Origin: Saprospiraceae bacterium
Lineage (GTDB): Bacteria > Bacteroidota > Bacteroidia > Chitinophagales > Saprospiraceae
DNA: 64,000 nucleotides
Direction: 5' to 3'
Assembly: GCA_016714785.1 (NCBI GenBank)
Contig: JADKCC010000002.1
Span: 1 to 64,000, forward strand
Below are positions 17,718 through 26,899 of this stretch, one piece after another. The number at the start of each line of letters is the position of its first letter. Positions within the stretch are counted from its first letter, which is position 1. Both the position numbers and the translations under genes were made by a program. The notes beneath the pieces are model-generated. The model did no database searches, was not told the origin of the DNA, and saw only the letters and a program-made list of their open reading frames with translations.

Positions 17718-18252
17718 ATCACTCTTGTTGTTGATCTTTATTTTTTTGGCATTGATCCAGATTGCTGTGCCAGGGTACTTAATATTTAACAAAAATCAAA
17801 CTATATCTCAAGGTACTGTATTTAAATTCAAGACACTACCTATTGACCCAGCCGAACCGTTTGTAGGTAGGTATGTAGATTTACGGTTTGATCAAGATAC
17901 ATTCAGCTCACTGGATGCTAAATATTATAGAGAAGATGCGGATGTTTATGTGGAGATTACCAAAGGTATTGACAGTTTTGCAATTATAAAAAGCATAGCT
18001 TTAGAGCCATCTGATTTTAAGGAGCACTATATCAAGGCCACGGTCCAATATGTAAGTGAAGGAAAAGTTTTCATAAAATATCCATTTACAAGATTTTATA
18101 TGGAAGAATCAAAAGCTCCTAAAGCAGATAGTTATGCCAATCAAATGTTACTAGATACACTAAATTTTGGTTACGCAGAAGTAGCCATATTTAAAGGCGA
18201 TGCCGTGATAAAAGATGTAAAAATCAATGATCGCACTATCAAATCATTATAG
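17710..18252 (+). CDS. GDYXXLXY domain-containing protein
   Basis: It has a single N-terminal membrane anchor or signal segment (LLLIFIFLALIQIAVPGYLI) and a predicted extracytoplasmic beta-rich domain. The family motif appears as EPFVGRYVDLRF, a variant of GDYxxLxY with arginine in place of aspartate. The frame overlaps the DUF2157 gene end by 8 bp, which indicates translational coupling. It likely works with the preceding membrane protein; the role is unknown. It converges with a lipoprotein gene 12 bp downstream. Confidence 0.85.
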   Translation: MNKSLLLLIFIFLALIQIAVPGYLIFNKNQTISQGTVFKFKTLPIDPAEPFVGRYVDLRFDQDTFSSLDAKYYREDADVYVEITKGIDSFAIIKSIALEPSDFKEHYIKATVQYVSEGKVFIKYPFTRFYMEESKAPKADSYANQMLLDTLNFGYAEVAIFKGDAVIKDVKINDRTIKSL

Positions 18253-18264
18253 TGTTTATTAGGT

Positions 18265-18621
18265 TTAAATTTCACCAATTTTGAATGATGGATTACCTTC
18301 TTTTTTATATAAAAATCCAAAATATTTAAATTGGAGCGCAACAATATCTGCTTTTGTTATGCCTTTATTACCTTGAGGTGTTATGATGATAAGCTTTAAA
18401 TTTTTTAATTTATCGTTTTCATAAAATTCTGAACCAGTAAAATCCATTTGAAATTTTTTTTCTTTTAGTTGTTCGGCTATTGTTTTCATTTCACTTTGTG
18501 TAGTTTGGTGAGAGACTTTTACCAATACGGTTTCGTCTGATAATTCAAAGACGGTAGGCAAGTCTTTGGGTTGGCACGATAGCAGCGTAAGAACTACCAA
18601 TGAAATGAAAAAATGCTTCAT
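18265..18621 (-). CDS. Small lipoprotein of unknown function
   Basis: The N-terminus MKHFFISLVVLTLLSCQPKD carries a clear lipobox with lipidated cysteine at 16. The remaining 100 residues are predicted to be alpha/beta, with LKNLKLIIITPQGNKGITKADI and FKIGEI. I do not recognise the family with confidence; the segment recalls the C-terminal piece of BlaR1/M56-associated proteins, but this is weak. It has its own -7 element (TACTTTTG, 18642-18649), giving a leader of about 14 nt. Confidence 0.7.
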   Translation of the reverse strand: MKHFFISLVVLTLLSCQPKDLPTVFELSDETVLVKVSHQTTQSEMKTIAEQLKEKKFQMDFTGSEFYENDKLKNLKLIIITPQGNKGITKADIVALQFKYFGFLYKKEGNPSFKIGEI

Positions 18622-18641
18622 AATTGACTTGTTTTATTGAC

Positions 18642-18649
18642 CAAAAGTA
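18642..18649 (-). promoter_or_regulatory. -7 element for the 18265-18621 lipoprotein gene
   Basis: TACTTTTG on the minus strand fits TAnnTTTG and lies 21 bp upstream of the ATG. It forms a divergent promoter pair with 18712-18719. Confidence 0.6.
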
Positions 18650-18711
18650 TATAAAGATACTCAATTTAAAAAATAAATGGCGAATATTACTTTAATATCA
18701 CTTCTCTAGCC

Positions 18712-18719
18712 TAATTTTG
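18712..18719 (+). promoter_or_regulatory. -7 element for the secreted lipase gene
   Basis: TAATTTTG fits TAnnTTTG. The predicted start site near 18726 lies 13 nt before the ATG at 18739. Confidence 0.55.
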
Positions 18720-18738
18720 AGGTATATTAGAAAATAAA

Positions 18739-20187
18739 ATGAAAACATTAATACTCTCTTTTGCAATGCTGATAGTTATTAGCATTACAGTAAATGGTCA
18801 ACAATTGGTGTCTGCAACCCTAAAGGGAACAGTTACAAAGCAGCAAATATCAGCTTTTTTTGGTACTAATCCATTTATCAGAAACGGTGCAAAATATTAT
18901 AAAGTAGCCTATACATCACCAGATGCTAAAGGCAATCCCGATACACTTTCAGGATTATTGGTAGTGCCCGATGATTTAAAATTCACCTATCCAAAATTAA
19001 TTTATCAACATGGGACTTCTGATTGTAAAAAATGTATTCCTTCGTCTTATGGCGTAAATGGAGGAGAAGAAGGGCAATTGGGATTACTTTTTGCTGGATT
19101 AGGTTATGTTTCTATACTGCCCGACTATGTAGGTATGGGAGAAGGAAGAGGGTTTCAGACTTATGTACATGATGCCACTACAGTCAGTGCTACCAAAGAT
19201 ATGCTTGCTGCCTGCGAATCTTGGACTACCCAAAATGGTGTTTTCACAAATGATCAGTTATTCATTACAGGATATTCGCAGGGAGGCTATGCATCCATGT
19301 CTTTTCATAAGTATATGGAAAACACCAATGGGCCCATGTCCGTTACAGCAGCAGCGCATCTATCTGGACCATATAGTTTATCAGGTGTAATGAGAGATTT
19401 AATACTGGGTGATGTAGCATATAATTATCCCGCGTATGTACCCAACACAATTCTTGGGTTTAATGAAGTATATGGGATATTTAATGACTTATCAGAGTTT
19501 TTCAAACCAGAATACGTGGCGGAAATACAAAAATATTATAGTGGAAGCCTAAGCCTTACTAACCTTAATGCTAAGCTAGTTCAAATGTTAATAAGTAATA
19601 CTGGCGCTTCAGTAGGAGGTAGGTTGATTAGAGAAGACATCATAATTGATATCAAAAACAATCCTAATCATAAAATTAATCAAATATTGAAGGAAAATGA
19701 TGTGTATGATTGGAAGCCGGTAACTCCTACCAGAATTTTTTATTGCAAGGCTGATGACCAAGTCCCTTATTTAAATAGTATAGTCGCTAAAGACACAATG
19801 ACAGCCAATGGAGCCACAAATTTGGTAGTTACTGATGTGAGTCCAAACTCAAACCATGGAGCATGTGTGACACCAGCTTTAACATCGACTGTGTTTTTCT
19901 TTCTTTCTTTTCAAAAGATTACTACTAGTGCTGATGATTATTCTTCAGACACTTATCTAAATATTTTCCCTAACCCTGCATCTGAGTTAGTAAACGTGTC
20001 CACGACCGATTTTGAAGGGACATCCATTTTTATCAGTGACATCTCTGGCAGAAAGCTTTATGCTCAAAGTGCTAACAGTACCAACAATACAATTGATGTT
20101 AGTGGCTTACAACCTGGTATATATTATCTTTCACTACAAAATAAAAATGGTCATATACAGACTCAAAAACTTGTAGTACAAAGGTAA
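18739..20187 (+). CDS. Secreted alpha/beta-hydrolase (lipase/esterase-like) with T9SS sorting domain
   Basis: A signal peptide (cleavage after VNGQ, near residue 21) is followed by an alpha/beta-hydrolase fold of about 370 residues. The nucleophile serine is in ITGYSQGGYAS (GxSxG), a probable acid in CKADDQVPY, and the histidine in SNHGACV, so a complete triad is visible. The last 75 residues (IFPNPASELVNVSTTDF, then DISGRKLYAQ, SGLQPGIYYLSL, ending QKLVVQR) are a type A T9SS C-terminal domain. The protein should therefore cross the outer membrane by type IX secretion and be released or surface-attached. Substrate could be lipid esters or other esters. It converges with glgB, 7 bp away. Confidence 0.88.
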   Translation: MKTLILSFAMLIVISITVNGQQLVSATLKGTVTKQQISAFFGTNPFIRNGAKYYKVAYTSPDAKGNPDTLSGLLVVPDDLKFTYPKLIYQHGTSDCKKCIPSSYGVNGGEEGQLGLLFAGLGYVSILPDYVGMGEGRGFQTYVHDATTVSATKDMLAACESWTTQNGVFTNDQLFITGYSQGGYASMSFHKYMENTNGPMSVTAAAHLSGPYSLSGVMRDLILGDVAYNYPAYVPNTILGFNEVYGIFNDLSEFFKPEYVAEIQKYYSGSLSLTNLNAKLVQMLISNTGASVGGRLIREDIIIDIKNNPNHKINQILKENDVYDWKPVTPTRIFYCKADDQVPYLNSIVAKDTMTANGATNLVVTDVSPNSNHGACVTPALTSTVFFFLSFQKITTSADDYSSDTYLNIFPNPASELVNVSTTDFEGTSIFISDISGRKLYAQSANSTNNTIDVSGLQPGIYYLSLQNKNGHIQTQKLVVQR

Positions 20188-20194
20188 CACGAAC

Positions 20195-22186
20195 TCAAAC
20201 ATCTTTTTTTAAGGTAGTTTTAACTACTTTCTTACTAATTGGTTTAACAACTTTGGGTTTGTCTGCTATAGATGATTTGAGCCTATATACAGTAACCGAA
20301 AGTGGCGGTATATTTACGCTTAGGGTATGATTTCTCCCATTCCATTCTTCTTTACTCGTTTTACTTATTTTGCTAACTTCATATCCACTTCCCCAAAATG
20401 CTGTATCGTCAGAGTTGAAGATTAATTCCCACGTTTGTTTAGCATAAAGCCCTATTTTATAATCTTGGTGTGGTATGATATTCATATTTGATATGATCAT
20501 CAACACATCATTTTTGATATCAGATTTTCGTTGTGTAATAAGGATGGAGTTATTCCTATCGCCTGCATCTATCCACTCAAATCCTTCTGGACTAAAATTA
20601 AAATGGTAAAGTGCTTTTTCTGTTTGATATAATTTATTGAGTGCTTTTACCGTTTCGTTCAGTCCCCTGTGAGAAGGATATTGCAACAAATCCCAATCCA
20701 ATTGCCAAGTAAAATTCCATTCTGTGTAAGGGGCCATATCATTGCCCATAAAAAGCAACTTAGTACCTGGATGTGTAAACATATAACTGTAAAGTGTCCT
20801 TAAATTTGCGAATTTTTGCCATTCATCTCCACACATTTTACCTATCATGGATGCTTTGCCGTGTACTACCTCATCATGCGACAATGCCAACATGAAGTTT
20901 TCTGAAAAAGCATACATGATACTAAATGTTATATCGTTTTGATGAAATTTACGATATATAAATTCTCTTTTGAAAAAATCTATTGTATCATGCATCCAAC
21001 CCATCATCCATTTCATCCCAAATCCTAAGCCGCCTTGAAAAACAGGTCTAGATACCATTGGGTAAGATGTTGATTCTTCTGCTATAGTTTGAATGCCAGG
21101 GAAGGCACCATAGACAGCCGTATTAAATTCTTGAAGGAAAGAAATGGCTTCGATATTTTCTCTTCCACCATATTGATTAGGTTCCCACTCGCCTTCCTTT
21201 CGCGAATAATCTAAGTATGCAATAGATGAAACAGCATCTACACGAAGACCGTCAATATGATATTTTTCTAACCAAAAAAAAGCATTGGAAATAAGAAAAC
21301 TTCTGATTTCTGGTCTTCCAAAATTAAAAATTAATGTATTCCAGTCGGGATGAAATCCTTTGCGCCTATCTGGGTGCTCATATACACAAGAACCATCAAA
21401 AGTCGCTAAAGAAAAGTCATCAGATGGAAAATGAGCGGGAACCCAATCCATAATAACACCAATATTGGCCTGATGAAGCATATCAATTAGAAACATCAAT
21501 TCTTCAGGATCTCCAAATCTACTAGTTGCCGCATAATAACCAGTGACCTGATAGCCCCAAGATGGTTCATAAGGATGCTCTGCCAACGGTAAAAACTCTA
21601 CATGAGTATATCCCATTTCTTTGAGATACGGGATGAGCACATCAGCCATTTCAAGATAAGTAAGAGGTCTGTTTTCTGCTAGATTTCGTTTCCAAGATCC
21701 AAAGTGCATTTCATAAACAGAGTGAGGTTGGTTATGTGCATTTTTTACAGGTCGGTTTTTAAGCCAGGTACTATCTTTCCATTCATACTTGAGATCCCAA
21801 ACAACAGATCCAGACAAAGGTGGTCTTTCTGCCTTAAAAGCATAAGGATCGGCTTTCATTCGGATACGACCATAGTTGTAAGGAAATATTTTGTATTTAT
21901 ATACCATACCATGATGCACGCCAGGTATGAAACCTTCCCAAATACCAGATTCGTCCCATCGACTATGCAACATATATCCTTCATGATTCCAATGATTGAA
22001 ATCTCCCACTACGAACAGCTTTTCAGCATTAGGAGCATACACCGCAAAATAACATCCTTCCACTCCATTAATTGTCATAGAATGCGAGCCCATTTTGGTA
22101 TATAAGTGATAATGTTTTCCCGTTTTAAAAAGAGAAATATCGAAATCAGTAAAAAGTGAATGTACTATTACATTTGTTGTATTCAT
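20195..22186 (-). CDS. glgB: 1,4-alpha-glucan branching enzyme
   Basis: This GH13 enzyme forms alpha-1,6 branches in glycogen. An N-terminal CBM48-like domain (VEGCYFAVYAPNAEKLFVVG, DFNHWNHEGY) precedes the catalytic barrel. The conserved regions are VIMDWVPAHFPSD, the nucleophile aspartate in GLRVDAVSSI, the acid glutamate in IAEESTSYP and the transition-state aspartate in LSHDEVVHGK. It ends with a lysine-rich tail after the C-terminal beta domain. The frame opens at a TTG (22207), but ATG 22184-22186 gives a normal start. TACCTTTG (22380-22387) may be its -7 element with a leader of about 190 nt. Confidence 0.94.
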   Translation of the reverse strand: MNTTNVIVHSLFTDFDISLFKTGKHYHLYTKMGSHSMTINGVEGCYFAVYAPNAEKLFVVGDFNHWNHEGYMLHSRWDESGIWEGFIPGVHHGMVYKYKIFPYNYGRIRMKADPYAFKAERPPLSGSVVWDLKYEWKDSTWLKNRPVKNAHNQPHSVYEMHFGSWKRNLAENRPLTYLEMADVLIPYLKEMGYTHVEFLPLAEHPYEPSWGYQVTGYYAATSRFGDPEELMFLIDMLHQANIGVIMDWVPAHFPSDDFSLATFDGSCVYEHPDRRKGFHPDWNTLIFNFGRPEIRSFLISNAFFWLEKYHIDGLRVDAVSSIAYLDYSRKEGEWEPNQYGGRENIEAISFLQEFNTAVYGAFPGIQTIAEESTSYPMVSRPVFQGGLGFGMKWMMGWMHDTIDFFKREFIYRKFHQNDITFSIMYAFSENFMLALSHDEVVHGKASMIGKMCGDEWQKFANLRTLYSYMFTHPGTKLLFMGNDMAPYTEWNFTWQLDWDLLQYPSHRGLNETVKALNKLYQTEKALYHFNFSPEGFEWIDAGDRNNSILITQRKSDIKNDVLMIISNMNIIPHQDYKIGLYAKQTWELIFNSDDTAFWGSGYEVSKISKTSKEEWNGRNHTLSVNIPPLSVTVYRLKSSIADKPKVVKPISKKVVKTTLKKDV

Positions 22187-22207
22187 GATCCGTGCTTTGG
22201 CAAGCAA

Positions 22208-22514
22208 TATACGTCAAATTGTGACATTGATAAGTAAACAGCAAAAATTTTATTATATTGTTGTCAGACTAAGTTTATCTACTTGCCAATTTTTCTTTCC
22301 AACAATATAGTTTTTTATGTGGGCAAAACCAATAGTATCTCTCTATGATCGTGTAAAATATACATTTGATGATGGTACACAAAGGTAAGGTGAGACGGTA
22401 TAGCTTGATTTAGAAACAAGAAAAAACATCAAACGATTTTTCAAATCTGAAAATTACTTAATTTACAAAGCGTACTTATAAATATGTTAAATTAAATTGA
22501 ATCTCAAAAACAAC
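22208..22514. other. Gene-free interval upstream of glgB
   Basis: No supported gene is seen. A 23-codon plus-strand frame (22319-22390) begins ATGTGGGCAAAACC but has no homology I recognise and no ribosome site. The interval holds the candidate glgB -7 element at 22380-22387 and, on the plus strand, TACATTTG at 22361-22368 with no rightward gene to serve. Confidence 0.5.
22380..22387 (-). promoter_or_regulatory. Candidate -7 element for glgB
   Basis: TACCTTTG on the minus strand fits the consensus exactly. The leader to the glgB ATG would be about 190 nt. Confidence 0.45.
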
Positions 22515-23189
22515 TTACTTGAGAAGTCCTTTTTCAGCTTTTTCCTTCATATCTCTAATATCGCCTGCCTTAAGTATCATAATCAAATCTGTAATATTAA
22601 AATAAATTAAGATCAAAGAGCCAACCAATGCAAATACAATCAAAGTGCTGGGTACAAAATATTCAATAATCATAAAAGTACATATTATTATACGCAATTC
22701 TGTTGGTCCCATTAAATTGGTATCAATAGAGTAAGCGTCGGTAATTTTATACCTTAATAGTGTATTAATCATAGCCCATCCATAGGCAAATATAAATATA
22801 AAGGATATATATTTATAAGAATCCATATAGTAATAGAACCCAAAACCAATAATACAAATTGAAAGCCAATCCACAGTAATATCAAGCGCCCATCCATACC
22901 ATTTTCTAGGAGTGTTACGCCAATAAGCTAACCTTCCATCTAGTGAATCTCCAAACCACTGTATGGCAAACCCAAAGATACTAAGTATCAACCAAATCTT
23001 GTTAAAATTTCCAAAATACAAGCCGATTGAAATAACAATGCTACCTAAAAATCCAATAAAAGTAAGAATATCCGACGAAATCCAAGATGGCATAATACTA
23101 CATAAGTATTCAATAGTACTTTGTTCATATTTTTTAAGAATATTGGTTCTTTTACGCCCTTGAGTTATATCAGGCTTTTTTTCGCTCAT
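22515..23189 (-). CDS. CDP-alcohol phosphatidyltransferase family membrane protein
   Basis: This is an integral membrane enzyme with about six helices. The CDP-alcohol phosphotransferase signature reads GDSLDGRLAYWR, followed by YGWALDITVDW, so the metal-binding aspartates and the GxxxDxxxD half are intact. The arginine of the usual DGxxAR is replaced by tyrosine, with an arginine two residues later. Family members join a CDP-linked lipid head to an alcohol, as in phospholipid synthesis; the substrate is not predictable here. The N-terminus QGRKRTNILKKYEQSTIEYL is typical of the soluble-to-membrane start. Length 224. It lies between glgB and pyrH on the same strand. Confidence 0.82.
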   Translation of the reverse strand: MSEKKPDITQGRKRTNILKKYEQSTIEYLCSIMPSWISSDILTFIGFLGSIVISIGLYFGNFNKIWLILSIFGFAIQWFGDSLDGRLAYWRNTPRKWYGWALDITVDWLSICIIGFGFYYYMDSYKYISFIFIFAYGWAMINTLLRYKITDAYSIDTNLMGPTELRIIICTFMIIEYFVPSTLIVFALVGSLILIYFNITDLIMILKAGDIRDMKEKAEKGLLK

Positions 23190-23287
23190 AAATAGTTAAG
23201 AGATTACTAAACTAGTTTGGTTTTTATAATACTTTATTTTATTGCAATAAGTAATTATTTAAACCCTTGTACTCATCTAAGGCAAAA

Positions 23288-23998
23288 TCATTTCACTAAA
23301 GTACCTATATGTTCTCCTTTAGCAATACGAGTTAAATGACCTGACTCATTAATGTCAAACACGATTATAGGTAAATTGTTTTCTTGACACAACGTAAATG
23401 CAGTCATATCCATGACAGAAAGGCCCATACTTATAACTTTCGCGAATGTTATCTCATCATATTTTACAGCATTTGGATTTTTTTCAGGGTCGCTGTCATA
23501 TATACCATCTACTCTGGTGCCTTTAAGTATGACCTCTGCATTAATTTCATTGGCTCGCAAAGCAGCTGCAGAGTCCGTTGTAAAATATGGACTACCAGTT
23601 CCTGCTGAAAATATAACTACTCTCCCCTTTTCGAGATGCCGTATAGCTCTGCGACGTATATAAGGTTCTGCAATTTGTCTCATTTCTATAGCAGTGATCA
23701 GTCTTGTGTAAACCCCTTGAGTTTCTAATGCACTTTGTAGTGCCATTCCATTGATACAGGTAGCTAACATACCCATATAATCACCAGTAACTCTTTCAAT
23801 ACCCGAAGACTCTGCACTAAGGCCTCTATAGATATTTCCACCACCAATTACAATGGCTACTTCCGCTTTCTGAGCCACCAATTCTTTGATTTGGCTAGCA
23901 TAATAACTGAGCATATCAGAAGATATCCCAAACCTTTGTTCACCCATTAATGATTCGCCACTTAATTTAAGCAGTATTCTTTTATATTTTAAAGCCAT
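23288..23998 (-). CDS. pyrH: UMP kinase
   Basis: It phosphorylates UMP to UDP using ATP (amino acid kinase fold, hexameric in bacteria). Signatures are YKRILLKLSGESLMG at the N-terminus, the glycine-rich IVIGGGNIYRG, FSAGTGSPYFTTDSAAALRA and the Asp-rich GTRVDGIYDSDPEKNP. The 236 residues are full length. It follows tsf on the same strand but is separated by a strong hairpin terminator at 24044-24078, so expression depends on read-through or its own promoter; no clear TAnnTTTG is seen just upstream. Confidence 0.97.
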   Translation of the reverse strand: MALKYKRILLKLSGESLMGEQRFGISSDMLSYYASQIKELVAQKAEVAIVIGGGNIYRGLSAESSGIERVTGDYMGMLATCINGMALQSALETQGVYTRLITAIEMRQIAEPYIRRRAIRHLEKGRVVIFSAGTGSPYFTTDSAAALRANEINAEVILKGTRVDGIYDSDPEKNPNAVKYDEITFAKVISMGLSVMDMTAFTLCQENNLPIIVFDINESGHLTRIAKGEHIGTLVK

Positions 23999-24043
23999 GA
24001 ATAAGTTAAGATTTTGATAAATGTTAATGCGTCAAAAAAAGAC

Positions 24044-24078
24044 ATAAAAAAAGAGCGGTAAAAATACCGCTCTTTTTA
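24044..24078 (-). terminator. Rho-independent terminator after tsf
   Basis: A perfect 10-bp stem, AAGAGCGGTA / TACCGCTCTT with an AAAA loop, is followed in the leftward direction by a run of eight Ts (minus strand). It begins 12 bp after the tsf stop codon. Confidence 0.9.
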
Positions 24079-24086
24079 TAAATTCG

Positions 24087-24923
24087 TTATCCTAATTTAA
24101 CATGTTTAAATCCTATCGCAGTCAATTCAGGATTTTTGGTTTTCAAATATTCTGCAACGCTTAATTTACCGTCCTTCACAAATATCTGATTCAAAAGTGT
24201 ATTGTCTTTGAAAAACTTGTTAAGTTTTCCTATTGCTATTTTCTCAAGCATTTCTTCAGCTTTGCCTTCATTTCTTGCTATTTCCTTACCTATCTCGATC
24301 TCCTTTGCAATTATATCCTGAGGCACATCATCTTTGTCTAATGCCACTGGCTTCATTGCTGCTACTTGCATTGCCGCATCTCTCCCAGCTTCTACATACT
24401 TCTCATCCGCTAAGTTTAGTCCTACTAACACACCAGCTTTATTACCCATGTGTATATAAGAAGTAACCAACGGTGCTTCTAATGTCTGATAGTCAGCTAT
24501 TTCTATTTTTTCACCAATTCTTGCTACTTGTTCAGTTAAGATGGTACCAATAGTGCTGCCATTCATAGGCATAGTCAATAATTCTTCAGCAGTAGCTGGA
24601 AAATGACTTAAAGCAGCAGCAGTTATATCTTTAGTAAGTTGGATAAAATCTTCATTTTTTGAAACGAAGTCTGTTTCACAACTCAATCTTACTACCACAC
24701 CTCTTTGATTATCACCAGAAACCAAAGCGATTACAACACCTTCTTTAGCGTCTCTATCTGCTCTTTTTTCTGACATCTTCTGACCTCTTAATCGAAGTAG
24801 TTCGATTGCTTTGTCAAAATCACCTTCGGCTTCTACCAAGGCTTTTTTGCAATCCATCATCCCTACACCTGTTTGCTCTCTGAGTTCTTTTACAGCCGAA
24901 GCTGATATATTTACTTCACTCAT
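24087..24923 (-). CDS. tsf: Translation elongation factor Ts
   Basis: It is the guanine nucleotide exchange factor for EF-Tu. The N-terminal UBA-like region contains VKELREQTGVGMMDCKKALVE, followed by the exchange-factor core with SCETDFVSKNEDF and the second half YIHMGNKAGVLVGLN, and AMQVAAMKP. The 278-residue length is normal. It follows rpsB by 33 bp on the same strand, the universal rpsB-tsf pair, and is closed by the terminator at 24044-24078. Confidence 0.97.
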   Translation of the reverse strand: MSEVNISASAVKELREQTGVGMMDCKKALVEAEGDFDKAIELLRLRGQKMSEKRADRDAKEGVVIALVSGDNQRGVVVRLSCETDFVSKNEDFIQLTKDITAAALSHFPATAEELLTMPMNGSTIGTILTEQVARIGEKIEIADYQTLEAPLVTSYIHMGNKAGVLVGLNLADEKYVEAGRDAAMQVAAMKPVALDKDDVPQDIIAKEIEIGKEIARNEGKAEEMLEKIAIGKLNKFFKDNTLLNQIFVKDGKLSVAEYLKTKNPELTAIGFKHVKLG

Positions 24924-24956
24924 TGTTTCTATTTTATAAATTTTTTAAAATTAAAA

Positions 24957-25670
24957 TTACTCTTCTTTAGAATCCAATTTAGCAACTCTTCTTTCATCTA
25001 GACCTTCCTTGATTGCACTCACTATATAGTCAGTAATCAATTTAACTGATTTTGAAGCGTCATCATTGGCAGGTATTGCAAAGTCAACTTTATTAGGATC
25101 TGAATTAGTGTCCACCATAGCAATGGTCTTCATACCCAATCTTTTTGCCTCTGCCAATGCGATATGTTCATGATGAATGTCCACCATAAAAACTGCACTT
25201 GGCAATCTGTTAAGATTAGCAATACCGCCCAATACTTTTTCCAATTTATCTTTTTCTCTAGTAAGAGTCAAACGCTCTTTCTTAGTTATGGATATGGCAG
25301 GATCTGTAAGCATTTTGTCAATACTGTTCATCTTCTTTACAGACTTACGTATTGTGGCAAAGTTAGTCATCATACCTCCCAACCATCTTTCGGTTACATA
25401 AGGCATTTCAGCACTTCTTGCAGCAGTAGCAACGATGTCTTTAGCTTGCTTTTTAGTAGCAACGAAGAGTATTTTTTTACCTGATTTTGCCATTTGCTTC
25501 ATAGCATAAGCTGCTCTGTCGAGACATTCAGCAGTTCTATTCAGGTCTATAATGTGAATACCTTTTCTTTCCATGAAAATGTAAGGAAGCATCTTCGGAT
25601 TCCACTTTCTTTTTAAGTGTCCGTAATGTACTCCGGCTTCTAACATTTCATTATATGACGGCTTGTTCAT
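24957..25670 (-). CDS. rpsB: 30S ribosomal protein S2
   Basis: Signatures include EAGVHYGHLKRKWNPKM near the N-terminus, IHIIDLNRTAECLDRA, FVATKKQAKDIV, ERWLGGMMTNF and TNSDPNKVDFAIPANDDA. The 237 residues are complete. It sits in the rplM-rpsI-rpsB-tsf order common in Bacteroidota and is probably part of one ribosomal transcript from the promoter upstream of rplM; the rpsI-rpsB gap is 48 bp. Confidence 0.98.
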   Translation of the reverse strand: MNKPSYNEMLEAGVHYGHLKRKWNPKMLPYIFMERKGIHIIDLNRTAECLDRAAYAMKQMAKSGKKILFVATKKQAKDIVATAARSAEMPYVTERWLGGMMTNFATIRKSVKKMNSIDKMLTDPAISITKKERLTLTREKDKLEKVLGGIANLNRLPSAVFMVDIHHEHIALAEAKRLGMKTIAMVDTNSDPNKVDFAIPANDDASKSVKLITDYIVSAIKEGLDERRVAKLDSKEE

Positions 25671-25718
25671 TTCTTTAAAATTTTTGTCTTTGATATTAAT
25701 AAAATGATGATAAAAAGA

Positions 25719-26105
25719 TTAACGCTTAGAGAACTGGAAGCTCTTCCTTGCCTTTGGTTTACCAAATTTCTTCCTTTCAACTTCTCTCGCGTCTCTGGTA
25801 AGATATTTTTTGTCCTTCAATGGTTTTTTGAAGTCTTCATTTATCTTGACCAATGATCTTGATATCGCCATTCTGATGGCTTCTGATTGACCCTTGAATC
25901 CACCACCAGCCACAGTGATTTTAATGTCATATTGGCCTTCAGATTCCGCTACTTTTAATGGATCTAGGATTGCTGCTTGTGTACTTGGCATTGGAAAATA
26001 ATCTTTCAAATCTTTTCCATTGATTACGATCTTTCCACTACCTTTGGTAACATAAATCCTTGCTGTAGAAGCTTTTCTTCTACCTATGCTATTTATCATT
26101 TCCAT
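25719..26105 (-). CDS. rpsI: 30S ribosomal protein S9
   Basis: It begins INSIGRRKASTARIYV and ends with the basic KKFGKPKARKSFQFSKR tail that reaches toward the ribosomal P site. GGGFKGQSEAIRMAISRSL is the central S9 signature. The frame starts MEMINS, and either methionine could initiate. It is 6 bp downstream of rplM, the conserved L13-S9 pair. Confidence 0.98.
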   Translation of the reverse strand: MEMINSIGRRKASTARIYVTKGSGKIVINGKDLKDYFPMPSTQAAILDPLKVAESEGQYDIKITVAGGGFKGQSEAIRMAISRSLVKINEDFKKPLKDKKYLTRDAREVERKKFGKPKARKSFQFSKR

Positions 26106-26111
26106 ATCTTA

Positions 26112-26555
26112 TTAAAATTTAAATGGTTCAGGTTTTTGTGCAGTATGCGGATGTGTAGCACTAGAATACAAAAACAACTTCTTAATCTGAGCTCTACCCA
26201 GTTTAGTTTTAGGTATCATACCTTTAACAGCTAACTCAAGCACCATTTCAGGTCTTTTAGCCAACATTTCTTTTGCTGTTCTTCTTCTCAATCCTCCTGG
26301 ATATCCAGTATATCTCTGGTATTCTTTATCGTCAAGTTTTGAACCGGTAAATCTAATTTTATCAGCATTCACTACGATTACATAATCACCTGTATCCACG
26401 TGTGGTGTAAAGTCAGGTTTGTTCTTACCTCTGAGGACGGAAGCTATCCTTGTAGCAAGTCTTCCTACTACCTCTCCCTCAGCATCAACAACATACCACT
26501 TTTGATTTACCGTGGCTGCGTTGGCAGATTTTGTCTTGAAACTTAGTGTATCCAC
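26112..26555 (-). CDS. rplM: 50S ribosomal protein L13
   Basis: Signatures are QKWYVVDAEGEVVGRLATRI, VDTGDYVIVVNADKIRFTGS and the C-terminal AVKGMIPKTKLGRAQIKKLF. The 147-residue length is normal. It is the first gene of the ribosomal cluster. A perfect -7 element lies 58 bp upstream (26614-26621). Confidence 0.98.
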   Translation of the reverse strand: MDTLSFKTKSANAATVNQKWYVVDAEGEVVGRLATRIASVLRGKNKPDFTPHVDTGDYVIVVNADKIRFTGSKLDDKEYQRYTGYPGGLRRRTAKEMLAKRPEMVLELAVKGMIPKTKLGRAQIKKLFLYSSATHPHTAQKPEPFKF

Positions 26556-26899
26556 TTTTCCTATTTTTGATATTTTATAATAATAATTACATTCAGTTTC
26601 CCGATTGCGGCCGCAAAGGTAACTTCTTTAAATTTAAAAAAAAATTATTTAGAAATTATTTTTAAAAATTTTCACGTAACTAACTGAAATACAGTTCAAA
26701 TCTGGCTCACTTTAAATTTTACCTTATTATTTTTAACTATTTATAAGAAAATAATGAAACAATCTTTACAATATACAATACCTATTAGGGACTACTCAAT
26801 AGATCTATAAATGCTTCCCTTACCTTTATCATTCTAAAATAATAATTATCCAATTCATAAATTTAACCATTCTGGCTTAATTGTTGTTGTGTTTTCATT
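26556..26899. other. Divergent intergenic region between rplM and nif3
   Basis: There is no gene. The rplM side holds a GC island (GCGGCCGC) next to the -7 element at 26614-26621, with an A/T-rich upstream tract. On the nif3 side no TAnnTTTG was found. The stretch 26640-26880 is very AT-rich and otherwise featureless. Confidence 0.6.
26614..26621 (-). promoter_or_regulatory. -7 element of the rplM-rpsI-rpsB-tsf operon
   Basis: TACCTTTG on the minus strand is preceded by a T-rich upstream tract; the predicted transcription start is near 26607. The leader to rplM is about 50 nt. Confidence 0.65.

Noticed and set aside
22319..22390. 23-codon gene upstream of glgB
   Set aside because: No ribosome site, homology or partner; too short to support.
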